Part shown: positions 1 through 8,900 of the stretch, piece after piece
Layout: the number at the start of each line of letters is the position of its first letter
How positions within the stretch are numbered: position 1 is the stretch's first letter
From: Celerinatantimonas yamalensis
Lineage (GTDB): Bacteria; Pseudomonadota; Gammaproteobacteria; Enterobacterales; Celerinatantimonadaceae
NCBI RefSeq assembly: GCF_046054155.1
Contig: NZ_JBEQCT010000001.1
Coordinates: forward strand, 806,001 to 870,000
Direction of reading: 5' to 3'
Length of the DNA: 64,000 nt
Program-made: the position numbers and the translations under genes
The notes under the pieces: generated by a model
Told to the model about the DNA's origin: nothing
The model's input: only the letters and a program-made list of their open reading frames with translations
Databases searched by the model: none

Positions 1-401
1 TGGTGATTACCTGCTTGCGGGTTAAAAGAAATCAAGACAAGCTTCGACAAGCAATAGAAAATGCGATTTCATCGCAGCAAGCTAATCTGGCAGATAACCT
101 CAAATTCGAAGACAAACATGACCGTATCGAATCGCAGCTGTGTTACGTTTTTGACAGTTTGAAACTGGAGGGCAACTTCTCACGCTGGAAAGGCCTGTAA
201 CGCATCGTGATGGTAGAAAATTTTCACCTCGATAAAGGAAAGTCAGTCAACTTAGAGTTCCGTTACTACATCTGCTCTAAAATGCTTCGAAGTGAGACAA
301 ACTAGATTAAGTATTATGGGCAAGAAGAAGCGCTAAATAATGAACACAGTCATGCTGGAATCAGTATTAAAGCTGGTTTTAACGAAGTGGGTGAATGTTA
401 A
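1..401 (+). pseudogene. Decayed ISAs1-family transposase, C-terminal remnant
   Basis: One reading frame runs from the left edge to 401 and is interrupted by stops at 198-200, 303-305 and 399-401. The pieces on either side still read like an ISAs1/H-repeat transposase: 'VKRNQDKL', then a 'RIVMVENFHLDKGK' stretch followed by 'RYYICSKML', and finally 'GFNEVGEC', which resembles the family's GFNEDECRI region. Because the frame is kept across three stops, this is nonsense decay and not a frameshifted live gene. The start lies outside the window and no terminal inverted repeat was found, so element boundaries are unknown. The family call is from memory of typical ISAs1 C-termini. Confidence 0.7.
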
Positions 402-710
402 CCGCTCATGCGACTCTGACTAACCACACCACCAGAATATTCCAAATGGTAGCAACAGTCGTCCTCTAAAGAGCTTTCGCACTTTATCATGCAACCATTT
501 TTCGCACTAACGAACTTATAAGCGTTTTTATTTGCAGAAGGTTTACGAAGATTTTGAACGTGTAAACATCCCATATCATTGTAAAAAACAACCAAATTAG
601 GTTTAGGACACTTTATGGGGTTTAAAAGGACATCTTATGGCTTTATCGTGTTGCTAACCGACTGATTTATAGCAAACGATCAGGACAATTTATGCTTTCA
701 GCGACAAATT
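402..710. other. Intergenic, no supported gene
   Basis: This stretch lies between the transposase remnant and the 4.5S RNA. It may contain more eroded insertion-sequence material, but I could not match it to a family. A 65-codon minus-strand frame at 398-595 has no recognisable motif and no convincing ribosome binding site. Confidence 0.4.
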
Positions 711-824
711 GGGTGGTGGTTCTACGAGCAACACCCCGGCACTCGAGTCGTCTGCTGCGGCTGCTCCCTTCCAGGCCTGACCGGGTTCACAGAGTATCGA
801 TGCGGGAGAACCCGCAGAACCACC
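711..824 (-). ncRNA. ffs: 4.5S RNA of the signal recognition particle
   Basis: Read on the minus strand, the sequence folds as a long hairpin: 5' GGTGGTTCT pairs with 3' AGAACCACC, and the apical part is CAGGCCTGGAAGGGAGCAGC. That apex is the conserved SRP domain IV with its GGAA tetraloop and asymmetric internal loop, close to the E. coli CAGGTCCGGAAGGAAGCAGC. The 114-nt length and the trailing CCACCC end match the bacterial 4.5S form. The RNA binds Ffh and directs membrane proteins to FtsY and the Sec translocon. Exact ends are judged from the closing stem, so an error of a few bases is possible. Confidence 0.95.
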
Positions 825-958
825 ATAATAGGCGTTTAACAATAATTACGCTAAACGTGGGCAGGATAATAACAACCATGCTTGAGAATGCAAGCTCAGA
901 TTACCCCTTTACCCGTTGTTTGCTGAAATTTCAGTCAAAAACACATCATCAAACAGAA

Positions 959-978
959 GGGCCGTCCAATAACGGCCC
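959..978 (-). terminator. Probable terminator after pfkA
   Basis: A 7-bp perfect GC-rich stem (GGGCCGT/ACGGCCC) with a 6-nt loop lies 8 bases past the pfkA stop. On the minus strand it is followed by a T-containing but interrupted tract, so it is a plausible but not classical intrinsic terminator. Confidence 0.6.
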
Positions 979-985
979 AAAAACA

Positions 986-1948
986 TTAAAATAATTTTTG
1001 TTGCAATGTATAGAGGTCTTGCGAAAATGGTCGACGCATATTTTCAATACATTCAATAATGTCGTGGTGCACGAGCTGATTGTTTTGTATACCAATACAA
1101 CGGCCACCTTTACCGTCGAGCAACAGCTCAACCGCATATCCACCCATCCAACTCGCAAGCACACGGTCACGCGCTGTCGGTGAACCACCTCGCTGAATAT
1201 GTCCCAATACCGTTGCTCGTGTTTCACGGCCCGTTGCCATCTCAATCCCAGCGGCCAGTTCATTGACGTTGGTAATATGTTCAGTGATAGCAATAATGGC
1301 GTGTTTTTTCCCTTTTAATTTGCCTTCATTTAAGCTTTTGAGCAAATCGGTGCGGCTAAAGCCAACTTCTGGGATAATTAAGTATTCAGCACCACCCGCA
1401 ATAGCAGCTTGTAGAGCTAAATCACCGCAATAACGGCCCATAATTTCAACGACAGAAATACGATTATGCGATGATGACGTATCACGAATACGGTCAATCG
1501 CATCAATAGCTGTGTTTAAGGCCGTGTCAAAACCAATGGTATAATCGGTGCCCGCAATATCATTATCAATCGTTCCTGGAATACCAATACAAGGGAATCC
1601 CATCTCGGTAAGTTTCTTAGCGCCCATATAAGAGCCATCACCACCGATAACGACGAGTGCGTCAATGTCGTGTTTTTTCAAATTCGCGACGGCTTCTTCA
1701 CGGATCTTTTCGTCTTTAAACTCAGGGAAACGTGCAGAACCCAAGAACGTACCGCCACGGTTGATGATATCAGACACGCTGTAACGTTCCATCTTTTTAA
1801 TTTTGTTTTGATGCAGACCGAAATAACCGTCGTAAATACCAAAGACTTCAAGATCATAAGATAATCCGGTGCGTACCACGGCCCGGATTGCCGCATTCAT
1901 ACCCGGTGCATCACCGCCACTGGTTAGAACACCAATTTTTTTTACCAT
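986..1948 (-). CDS. pfkA: ATP-dependent 6-phosphofructokinase
   Basis: Cytosolic glycolytic enzyme that phosphorylates fructose 6-phosphate to fructose 1,6-bisphosphate. The 320-residue length is that of bacterial PfkA. Visible motifs are the N-terminal ATP-site glycine run (TSGGDAPGMNAAIR), GGDGS near residue 100, the catalytic PGTIDNDI around 125-132, MGRYCG near 170 and HIQRGGSPTARDR near 250, in the family's order. Start is the ATG giving MVKKIGVLTSGGD, the usual N-terminus. It is transcribed alone on the minus strand, with a hairpin after its stop and a 345-nt upstream gap. No Cra/FruR-like operator was recognised upstream. Confidence 0.97.
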   Translation of the reverse strand: MVKKIGVLTSGGDAPGMNAAIRAVVRTGLSYDLEVFGIYDGYFGLHQNKIKKMERYSVSDIINRGGTFLGSARFPEFKDEKIREEAVANLKKHDIDALVVIGGDGSYMGAKKLTEMGFPCIGIPGTIDNDIAGTDYTIGFDTALNTAIDAIDRIRDTSSSHNRISVVEIMGRYCGDLALQAAIAGGAEYLIIPEVGFSRTDLLKSLNEGKLKGKKHAIIAITEHITNVNELAAGIEMATGRETRATVLGHIQRGGSPTARDRVLASWMGGYAVELLLDGKGGRCIGIQNNQLVHHDIIECIENMRRPFSQDLYTLQQKLF

Positions 1949-2293
1949 TGGTTCCTCTCAATTCATCCTGTTGGAAATGTTGAAAAAATATTACATCTGT
2001 TCGCTTAGATAGCGATGAGCAAAGTTGAAATATCCACTCTATGAGGCCTCTTTTCGATAGATGTACCGCAACCTGTCATTTCATGGGGGTATTCTGCCAC
2101 ACTTAAAGCTAAACTTTAATGACTAGCCTCAAACACTTTAATATTTAAGTAAGAATATTACAAAAATAAGGATCAAATTTTAGGTAGCAGACTAGGTTTA
2201 AAACACTTTTTCTACATTCTGCAGCACCCGGTAACCGTTTACCAGGTGTTGCAGTAGAAATCGAAACGAACGCTGAACACGGCTTCAACCTTG
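1949..2293. other. Intergenic between pfkA and the tubulin-like gene
   Basis: This gap must hold the minus-strand pfkA promoter and the 3' end of the upstream tubulin-like transcript, including the long inverted repeat at 2219-2254. No ORF or RNA family was recognised. Confidence 0.4.
2219..2254. repeat. Long near-perfect inverted repeat
   Basis: Two 16-base arms (CTGCAGCACCCGGTAA and TTACCAGGTGTTGCAG) match at 14 of 16 positions around a 4-base loop. The repeat sits 40 bases beyond the stop of the tubulin-like gene on the minus strand. There is no adjacent T-run, so it could be a Rho-dependent 3'-end stabiliser, an atypical terminator or a protein-binding palindrome. Confidence 0.7.
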
Positions 2294-4366
2294 TTAAAGC
2301 AGTTTGTCACCACTTCCATGCCCTAGCGAAGATAAAATATCATCATTCAATGATAATATGTTTGTTTTGCTGATTCGATGCCGATAAATTTCACGCAAAT
2401 AACGGATCGCATTTTTGACGTTGTTGATGTCTAAGCGTATATCATTGATGGAGACGAAACGCTGCTGGTCTTCAATTAACTCGCGATATTTTTTCTCATA
2501 CATCGGTTTGATGGCATACCAGTTGGTATCAAGAATTTTCGCCGGATTTTCATACTGGCTGAAGTAACGTTCAACCAAACTGTCATCAAATACATCAGAG
2601 CGAATTAAATCAATCACAGCTTTATCGATGTCATCACTGAAACGGTACTCATCTTTGGCAAAACAACGTTTCATATAAGCGACCATGAGTGTTAAAAAGT
2701 CATCACTTAGGCAAGGACTTTTGGCGATTAAGGTGGTCAATGATAAGTTAGCAGAAGCACCAATCACAAGTGCATAGCGTTTTAAGGTCGTATTCGGACA
2801 CAGGCGGTTCAAATGAATTTTCAAACGATTCAGAGCGCTAAAGGACAGTTTATAATCGCGTGGTAACGAGATAATCGAAACGACAGATGAACAATTTTTA
2901 TAAAAATGCAGCCGATTTAATTCACTGGGATCATATCCACTAGCACGATAGTCAATAATTGCCTGACGGTAACGTTCTGACTCAATTGGTAAGATACTAA
3001 TCCCTTCAATCGCTGAAGTACTATCATTGAAGTGGGGTAAATCGATAGAACGGCAAAATAGATCATCGATATCAACCGCCTCTTGGTGGGCATTATCACT
3101 TACTACACTTTCAGCATAAGCCACAGCAACTGGGCCCGCTAAACTCATAAAAAGATCATTGGCATCTAAACGAATGGTTTCAGCGATATCAATCCCAGCG
3201 CGTCGAAAATAATCTTCGTCGTAATCAGTGGTGACCGCTTGCGCGGTTAAAATATTAAAAATTTGCTGGGAGATATATTGGTTGGCGTACTTTTCCATGG
3301 TGTTCACATCAATGTCGCTTGATGACTCACCATTTGCCTCTTGAGCATAACGCATAATGTCATTAGAAATGAGCATCATCGCATTCCAAGGACGAATCCG
3401 CTTCATCACATCCTCTGGGACTTCGTCTTCTTCACGCTCTTCGTTATAAGAAAAATTCCATTCCTCTGAGATATATTTGGTCAGTAGTCGTCCCGCATTG
3501 ATGTGCAGAGCCTCAGATATATCTAAATCGTGCCCTGAAATATTCGGTAAAATGCAGATCCCCGAGGTAAAAATCGGTTCAAAGACAAAACTATGACGTT
3601 TATCTACCTGTTGGTTTTGTACCGCACGATAATCAAATGTCTTGCTTAAATAGGAGAATTGCTGTGCCAAACCAAACTCAGAGGCCATCCCCGAACCGGT
3701 ACCGCCACCTGCACTAAAAATATAAAAATACAATCTTGACTGATTCGCTTTAATACCACAGGAGTCAACCAAATAAGAATGCATGTGCCGCCAACTGTCA
3801 TTCCGAAAGCTTGAGGTATCTTTATTGAGAATAATTTTAGCAAGATATTGCCCCAAGATAGGTGCATTCCCTGCCCCACCAGCATGAACCTCAGACAGGT
3901 CCATGACCTGTAATTTGCGGTATTCTTTTAAAAAGCGAGCCCGTCCATTTTGACTAGAAAAACGGATCCGCCCTTCAATATCTTTATCTAGATCGCCAAG
4001 CATCACGATCGGCTCAATTAAAAAGACCGGTTGCGCTTGGCTTTTATTTTCAAGGGGAAGGTGATTTTTGATCCAGCGCATCGGCTCAAATTCTCGTTCA
4101 TGCGCTTTTTGTTGCTGATATTCGAGTTCACTGATGTAGTTGGTGCGCGCATTAAATACTAGTGTTGCCACATCCAAGGCAATATTTGAGCCACAGCGTC
4201 CCAAACCGATCAAACAGACGGATGGAAAATTCTGCTCTTGTGCTTTGTCGCCATCAACTAGATCAGGGCTTATCTTCTGGCGAATTACATCGAGATTTTC
4301 TAAAATTTGCTCAAGGTCATTTTCGGTGTAATACAGGTGCTCTATTGGTAGATTATCTTGGCCCAT
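2294..4366 (-). CDS. Tubulin/FtsZ-superfamily GTPase, function unknown
   Basis: A 690-residue cytosolic protein with no signal peptide. Three tubulin/FtsZ nucleotide-binding loops appear in order: a T1-like glycine loop IGLGRCGSN (about 53-61), a T3-like HAGGAGN (161-167) and the T4 tubulin signature AGGGTGSG (219-226). The rest of the chain, about 450 residues, is unlike FtsZ and I could not locate the catalytic T7 aspartates with confidence. FtsZ is about 380-400 residues, so this is not the division FtsZ. The start is chosen for AAGGAC at suitable spacing. It lies downstream of topA, separated by a topA terminator, so it probably has its own promoter. Divergent FtsZ-like families linked to membrane remodelling are known; whether this belongs to one of them is inference. 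Confidence 0.8.
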   Translation of the reverse strand: MGQDNLPIEHLYYTENDLEQILENLDVIRQKISPDLVDGDKAQEQNFPSVCLIGLGRCGSNIALDVATLVFNARTNYISELEYQQQKAHEREFEPMRWIKNHLPLENKSQAQPVFLIEPIVMLGDLDKDIEGRIRFSSQNGRARFLKEYRKLQVMDLSEVHAGGAGNAPILGQYLAKIILNKDTSSFRNDSWRHMHSYLVDSCGIKANQSRLYFYIFSAGGGTGSGMASEFGLAQQFSYLSKTFDYRAVQNQQVDKRHSFVFEPIFTSGICILPNISGHDLDISEALHINAGRLLTKYISEEWNFSYNEEREEDEVPEDVMKRIRPWNAMMLISNDIMRYAQEANGESSSDIDVNTMEKYANQYISQQIFNILTAQAVTTDYDEDYFRRAGIDIAETIRLDANDLFMSLAGPVAVAYAESVVSDNAHQEAVDIDDLFCRSIDLPHFNDSTSAIEGISILPIESERYRQAIIDYRASGYDPSELNRLHFYKNCSSVVSIISLPRDYKLSFSALNRLKIHLNRLCPNTTLKRYALVIGASANLSLTTLIAKSPCLSDDFLTLMVAYMKRCFAKDEYRFSDDIDKAVIDLIRSDVFDDSLVERYFSQYENPAKILDTNWYAIKPMYEKKYRELIEDQQRFVSINDIRLDINNVKNAIRYLREIYRHRISKTNILSLNDDILSSLGHGSGDKLL

Positions 4367-4520
4367 TCCATTGTCCTTATATTGAGCGCAGATTTAGCAT
4401 TGCTCTAATTAAGGTTGATAAATTCCCATAGTGCAAGTTTATCCAACTAATGTATTAATATTTATATTTTTTATTAAAATAACTAGCTGTAAATCACCTT
4501 ATTCGAGCCTTTGTGTTCAC

Positions 4521-4551
4521 AAAAAACCGACCTTTTCAGGACCGGTTTTTT
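4521..4551 (-). terminator. Intrinsic terminator of topA
   Basis: An A-rich/T-rich stem with a GC core (AAAAAACCG-ACC ... GG-A-CCGGTTTTTT) lies 13 bases past the topA stop. On the minus strand the stem runs into a T-tract, a standard Rho-independent terminator. Confidence 0.85.
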
Positions 4552-4563
4552 ATTGGAACAGCG

Positions 4564-7191
4564 TTACTTTTTTTTACGTTTATCGTTTACTTGCCAATGC
4601 CCGTCGTGATATATCGCTGACCAGCCAGTCGCTTTTTTGTCGACCTCAGTCATCACATATTGCTCTTTATTTTTACGACTGTAGCGTACCACCGCAGGTA
4701 ATCCGTCTGGATCATGAGTAGGGGCATCCGCCAAATAGTAAAACTTAGGTGAAATACGCCCCCTAAAGCGCTGCAATTCGGCCACTTGTGGTGCCCGTGT
4801 TTCACGCGATTTGGGGAATGTATTTGCGGCTAAAAATAATCCTGAAGCCCCATCACGCAACACAAAATATGCATCACTTTGGCTACACTTTAGCTCCGGC
4901 AAATGCACAGGGTCTTCTCGAGGCGGTGCAACTTCACCATTTTTAAGGATCTTCCGTGTGTTGTTACATTCGGCATTAGTACATGCCATATACTTGCCAA
5001 ATCGCCCAGTTTTAAGCTGCATATCATGACCACATTTTTCACATTCGACGACAGGCCCATCGTACCCTTTAATTTTAAAGTTCCCTTGTTCTATGACATG
5101 TCCATCGCAATCAGGGTTATTACCACACACGTGCAATTTACGATGCTCATCAATTAAGTAGCTATCCATCGCTGTACCACATTTAGGGCAACGTTCTTTG
5201 GCTCGCAACGCTTCGGTCTCTAACTCTTCTTCATCGGTAGTAACGACTTCTTCACCAGGGATCAAGTTAATCGTGCATTTACAGCGCTCTTTAGGGGGTA
5301 AGGCATAGCCACTACAACCTAAGAACACACCAGTACTGGCAGTTCGTATCCCCATTTTCCGGCCGCACTGTGGGCAATCAATATCCGTCAAGACTGGCGT
5401 GTTCGCTCGCATCCCATGATCATCATCTTCAGCGGCATGCAGCTTATGCGAAAAATCGACATAGAATTGATCGAGCGTTTGTTTCCAATTGCGATGCCCT
5501 TCAGCAACTTCATCCAACTCCGCCTCCATATTGGCGGTAAAATCATAACTGAGTAAGTTGGCAAAGTTTTCACACAGGCGATCGGTCACAATCTCGCCCA
5601 TTTTTTCTGCATAAAAACGCCGATTTTCCACATGCACGTAGCCACGATCTTGAATCGTTGAAATAATCGATGCATAGGTTGATGGTCGACCAATACCGCG
5701 TTTTTCTAACTCTTTAACCAGCGACGCTTCATTGAAACGAGCTGGCGGCTTGGTAAACAGCTGCTGCGGATCAAGTGCACTAAGGGCTAATATCTCACCT
5801 TCATACACTGAAGGTAATGTTTGGTCTTCCTCTTTTTTTGAACTCGAGGTCGGCATGACTTTAGTCCAACCATCAAAACGCAAAATACGCCCGCGCGCTT
5901 TAAGCTCATAGTCACCCGCTTGCACAGTCAAGGTCGTCGAGTCATATTCTGCAGGCGTCATCTGACAGGCAACAAATTGACGCCAAATCAACTCATACAG
6001 TTTTTTTGCATCATTATCAACATCACTGAGATCGCCAGATTTAACCGTTACTGCACTCGGGCGGATCGCTTCATGCGCTTCTTGGGCCCCTTCTTTGTTG
6101 CTGTAACTATTGGCTTTCCCAGGAAGATAACGCTCACCATACTGCTCACCGATAAAGTCGCGAACCGCACTGAGTGCGTCTTGACTAAGATTGGTCGAGT
6201 CAGTACGCATATAGGTGATGTAACCGGCTTCATAGAGGCGTTGCGCCAACATCATGGTCCGTTTCACCCCATAACCGAGTCGCACACTGGCAGCTTGTTG
6301 TAACGTCGAGGTAATAAAAGGAGCCCGCGGCCTCGTTTTAGTCGGCTTATCCTCGCGCTTAATCAGTTGATATTGCGCAGTTTTAAGAGCCGCTAAAGCA
6401 ACATCAGCTTGATCTTTCGTGTGCGCGTCGAACGTCTTGCCTTTAAATTTAGCCACTTGCATGCGCAGATTGGCTTGCTCACTGCTTAATAAATCAGCAA
6501 ATATATTCCAGTATTCCTCAGGAACAAAGGCTTTAATCTCGCGCTCACGTTCAACCACTAAACGCACGGCAACCGATTGTACGCGACCGGCTGACAAGCC
6601 CCGAGCTATCTTTTTCCACAGCAAGGGTGAAACCATATATCCGACGACACGATCCAAAAAACGCCGTGCTTGCTGCGCATTGACTCTGTCGACATTCAAT
6701 TTACCAGGTTTGGAAAAGGCCTGTTGAATGGCTGTCTTCGTTATTTCATTAAACACCACACGCTTAAAACGTGAGTCATCACCGCCAATAATTTCACGCA
6801 GGTGCCAAGCAATCGCTTCCCCTTCGCGGTCTAAATCCGTCGCTAGATAGATAGTATCGGCTTTTTCAGCAAGCTGCTTTAGCTCTTTAACCACTTTCTC
6901 TTTACCAGGCACGACTTGATAGTTCGCCTGCCAACCATGGTCAGGGTCAATTCCCATTCGGGTCACTAGCGCTTGCTGTTCTCGTTCCTTTTTGATTTGC
7001 GCTTTATCCTGCGCAGACAACCCCTTAGTCGATACTGGGGTCGCTTTTTTCTTTGTCGTTACGCCTGAACCACTCTTCGGTAGGTCACGCACATGCCCTA
7101 CGCTGGATTTAACAACAAACTGATTGCCAAGATACTTATTGATCGTTTTCGCCTTGGCTGGCGACTCCACAATAACCAGTGATTTACTCAT
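4564..7191 (-). CDS. topA: DNA topoisomerase I
   Basis: Type IA topoisomerase that relaxes negative supercoils. The 875 residues begin with the Toprim domain (SKSLVIVESPAKAKTI, then DLDREGEAIAWHL), followed by the catalytic region with the active-site tyrosine in YITYMRTDS (about 320). The C-terminus carries three tetracysteine zinc motifs starting CPQCG, CPKCG and CEKCG, then a basic tail ending DKRKKK. I start at the ATG of MSKSL; an upstream in-frame codon would add five residues not typical of the family. In many gammaproteobacteria topA lies near cysB; here the divergent neighbour is astB. Confidence 0.97.
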   Translation of the reverse strand: MSKSLVIVESPAKAKTINKYLGNQFVVKSSVGHVRDLPKSGSGVTTKKKATPVSTKGLSAQDKAQIKKEREQQALVTRMGIDPDHGWQANYQVVPGKEKVVKELKQLAEKADTIYLATDLDREGEAIAWHLREIIGGDDSRFKRVVFNEITKTAIQQAFSKPGKLNVDRVNAQQARRFLDRVVGYMVSPLLWKKIARGLSAGRVQSVAVRLVVEREREIKAFVPEEYWNIFADLLSSEQANLRMQVAKFKGKTFDAHTKDQADVALAALKTAQYQLIKREDKPTKTRPRAPFITSTLQQAASVRLGYGVKRTMMLAQRLYEAGYITYMRTDSTNLSQDALSAVRDFIGEQYGERYLPGKANSYSNKEGAQEAHEAIRPSAVTVKSGDLSDVDNDAKKLYELIWRQFVACQMTPAEYDSTTLTVQAGDYELKARGRILRFDGWTKVMPTSSSKKEEDQTLPSVYEGEILALSALDPQQLFTKPPARFNEASLVKELEKRGIGRPSTYASIISTIQDRGYVHVENRRFYAEKMGEIVTDRLCENFANLLSYDFTANMEAELDEVAEGHRNWKQTLDQFYVDFSHKLHAAEDDDHGMRANTPVLTDIDCPQCGRKMGIRTASTGVFLGCSGYALPPKERCKCTINLIPGEEVVTTDEEELETEALRAKERCPKCGTAMDSYLIDEHRKLHVCGNNPDCDGHVIEQGNFKIKGYDGPVVECEKCGHDMQLKTGRFGKYMACTNAECNNTRKILKNGEVAPPREDPVHLPELKCSQSDAYFVLRDGASGLFLAANTFPKSRETRAPQVAELQRFRGRISPKFYYLADAPTHDPDGLPAVVRYSRKNKEQYVMTEVDKKATGWSAIYHDGHWQVNDKRKKK

Positions 7192-7514
7192 GCTCTCAAA
7201 TACCATTGACCCGCATATCTGCGACGGGCTTATAAAAAGAAATTATACCTAGTCTTGCGGCACATCCTCGCAAGCTCAACCTTAATTTGCAACCTTGTTT
7301 CATTCAGACATACGTCTATCGCTTCATTGTGCACTCACAAACTAATCGGTATAAATCGACTCAAACTGATTTAGTTGATTCGCTGAATCACTCATCCTTA
7401 GCACCTCGATTGCGACAAAACCATAGATAAAATTGCACTGTTTTGCCATACTTTTGCACAGGATATAACCAATAATTCAATCAATTAAATCTCTCTTAAG
7501 CGCTGAGGATAGCT
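7192..7514. other. Divergent promoter region topA/astB
   Basis: This 323-nt gap between divergently transcribed topA and astB must carry both promoters. No clear ArgR box or riboswitch was recognised by eye. Confidence 0.4.
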
Positions 7515-8858
7515 ATGAAACATTACGAAGTAAACTTTGATGGCCTAGTTGGACCAACTCATAACTATGCTGGGTTATCATTTGGCAACGTAGCATCAGT
7601 ATCCAATGCTAAGAATCAGTCCAACCCACGAGAAGCCGCCAAACAAGGTCTGGCGAAGATGAAATCACTGACTGATTTAGGATTAACCCAAGGCGTACTT
7701 GCTCCTCAACAGCGCCCTGATTTAACCACATTGCGACGACTTGGTTTTAGCGGAACAGATGCAAAAGTGTTAGAACAAGCCGCCTTGCGTTGTCCTCAGG
7801 CACTATTAGCATGCTATTCAGCATCAAGCATGTGGACTGCAAATGCAGCGACCGTTTCCCCCAGCGCCGACACGCAAGATGGTCGTGTTCACTTTACACC
7901 AGCCAATCTCGTTGATAAGTTTCATCGCTCTATCGAACCCGACGTTACGGGCGCCATTCTAAAAGCAACTTTTCACGACAGCAAATATTTTGCACATCAT
8001 CAACATCTACCATCACACACCGATTTTGGCGATGAAGGCGCAGCTAACCATACACGATTATGTCAACAATACGGTCATGCGGGCTTAGAACTATTCGTCT
8101 ACGGACGTAGTTGTTCTCAAAATGAACACCTCCAGCCGCACAAATTTCCGGCCCGGCAAACGCTTGAAGCTTCGCAAGCGATTGCCCGCCTACATGGTCT
8201 CGATGAAGAAACAGCCTTGTTTATTCAGCAAAATCCAGCGGTGATTGATCAAGGGGTTTTTCATAACGATGTGATTGCCGTCGGCAACCAGAATGTCTTT
8301 TTCTACCACGAGCAGGCATTTTTACATCCAGAACAGTTGTGTCAAGATATTCGCCGCTTACTCCCTAACACTGATCTGCACTTTATCCAAGTGAGCGAGC
8401 AGCAAGTCAACTTAGCTGATGCGGTTAAGAGCTATTTATTTAATACTCAAATCGTCACATTAAATAATGGCACGATGGCGATCATCGCGCCAACTGATTG
8501 TCAAGAAACACCTGCAGTGAAAGCTTTGCTAGACGATATTTTGACACGTAACACGCCGATTCAGCAGGTGCTTTATTTTGATGTAAAACAAAGTATGCGC
8601 AATGGTGGTGGGCCTGCCTGTTTAAGGCTTCGCGTAGCATTGAGCGATCAAGAACTAAGCGCTGTGAACCCCAATACCTTGCTAGATGATACGCTATTTA
8701 ACACGCTTAATCAGTGGGTTGATAAACATTATCGTGATCGACTCAGTTTTGATGATCTTAAAGACCCTTCACTTATCACCGAGTCATATACAGCGCTTGA
8801 CGAGCTGACATATATTCTTAAATTAGGTTCGGTCTACCCCTTCCAACAAGTCGGGTAA
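7515..8858 (+). CDS. astB: N-succinylarginine dihydrolase
   Basis: Second step of the arginine succinyltransferase (AST) catabolic pathway: hydrolyses N2-succinylarginine to N2-succinylornithine, CO2 and two ammonia. The 447-residue length and the N-terminus EVNFDGLVGPTHNYAGLS are characteristic. NGGGPACLRLRV near residue 365-375 holds the nucleophilic cysteine of this guanidine-modifying fold, and SHTDFGDEGAANHTR the upstream active-site acid region. The other ast genes are not in the window, so the pathway is split or encoded elsewhere. Transcription ends at a hairpin right after the stop. Confidence 0.96.
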   Translation: MKHYEVNFDGLVGPTHNYAGLSFGNVASVSNAKNQSNPREAAKQGLAKMKSLTDLGLTQGVLAPQQRPDLTTLRRLGFSGTDAKVLEQAALRCPQALLACYSASSMWTANAATVSPSADTQDGRVHFTPANLVDKFHRSIEPDVTGAILKATFHDSKYFAHHQHLPSHTDFGDEGAANHTRLCQQYGHAGLELFVYGRSCSQNEHLQPHKFPARQTLEASQAIARLHGLDEETALFIQQNPAVIDQGVFHNDVIAVGNQNVFFYHEQAFLHPEQLCQDIRRLLPNTDLHFIQVSEQQVNLADAVKSYLFNTQIVTLNNGTMAIIAPTDCQETPAVKALLDDILTRNTPIQQVLYFDVKQSMRNGGGPACLRLRVALSDQELSAVNPNTLLDDTLFNTLNQWVDKHYRDRLSFDDLKDPSLITESYTALDELTYILKLGSVYPFQQVG

Positions 8859-8861
8859 TGT

Positions 8862-8892
8862 AAATGCCCCTGAGATGATCGCAGGGGCATTT
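8862..8892. terminator. Bidirectional terminator astB / TPR gene
   Basis: An 11-bp perfect stem (AAATGCCCCTG / CAGGGGCATTT) with a 9-base loop sits between the convergent ends of astB and the TPR-protein gene, with T/A runs on both flanks. Confidence 0.85.
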
Positions 8893-8900
8893 AATTGGCG

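Noticed and set aside
398..595. 65-codon minus-strand frame between the transposase remnant and ffs
   Set aside because: No recognisable motif, no good ribosome binding site and poor start; probably chance or eroded sequence.
2294..4366. Tubulin-like gene as the cell-division ftsZ
   Set aside because: It is nearly twice as long, lacks the FtsZ sequence outside the nucleotide loops and is not in the mur/fts cluster.
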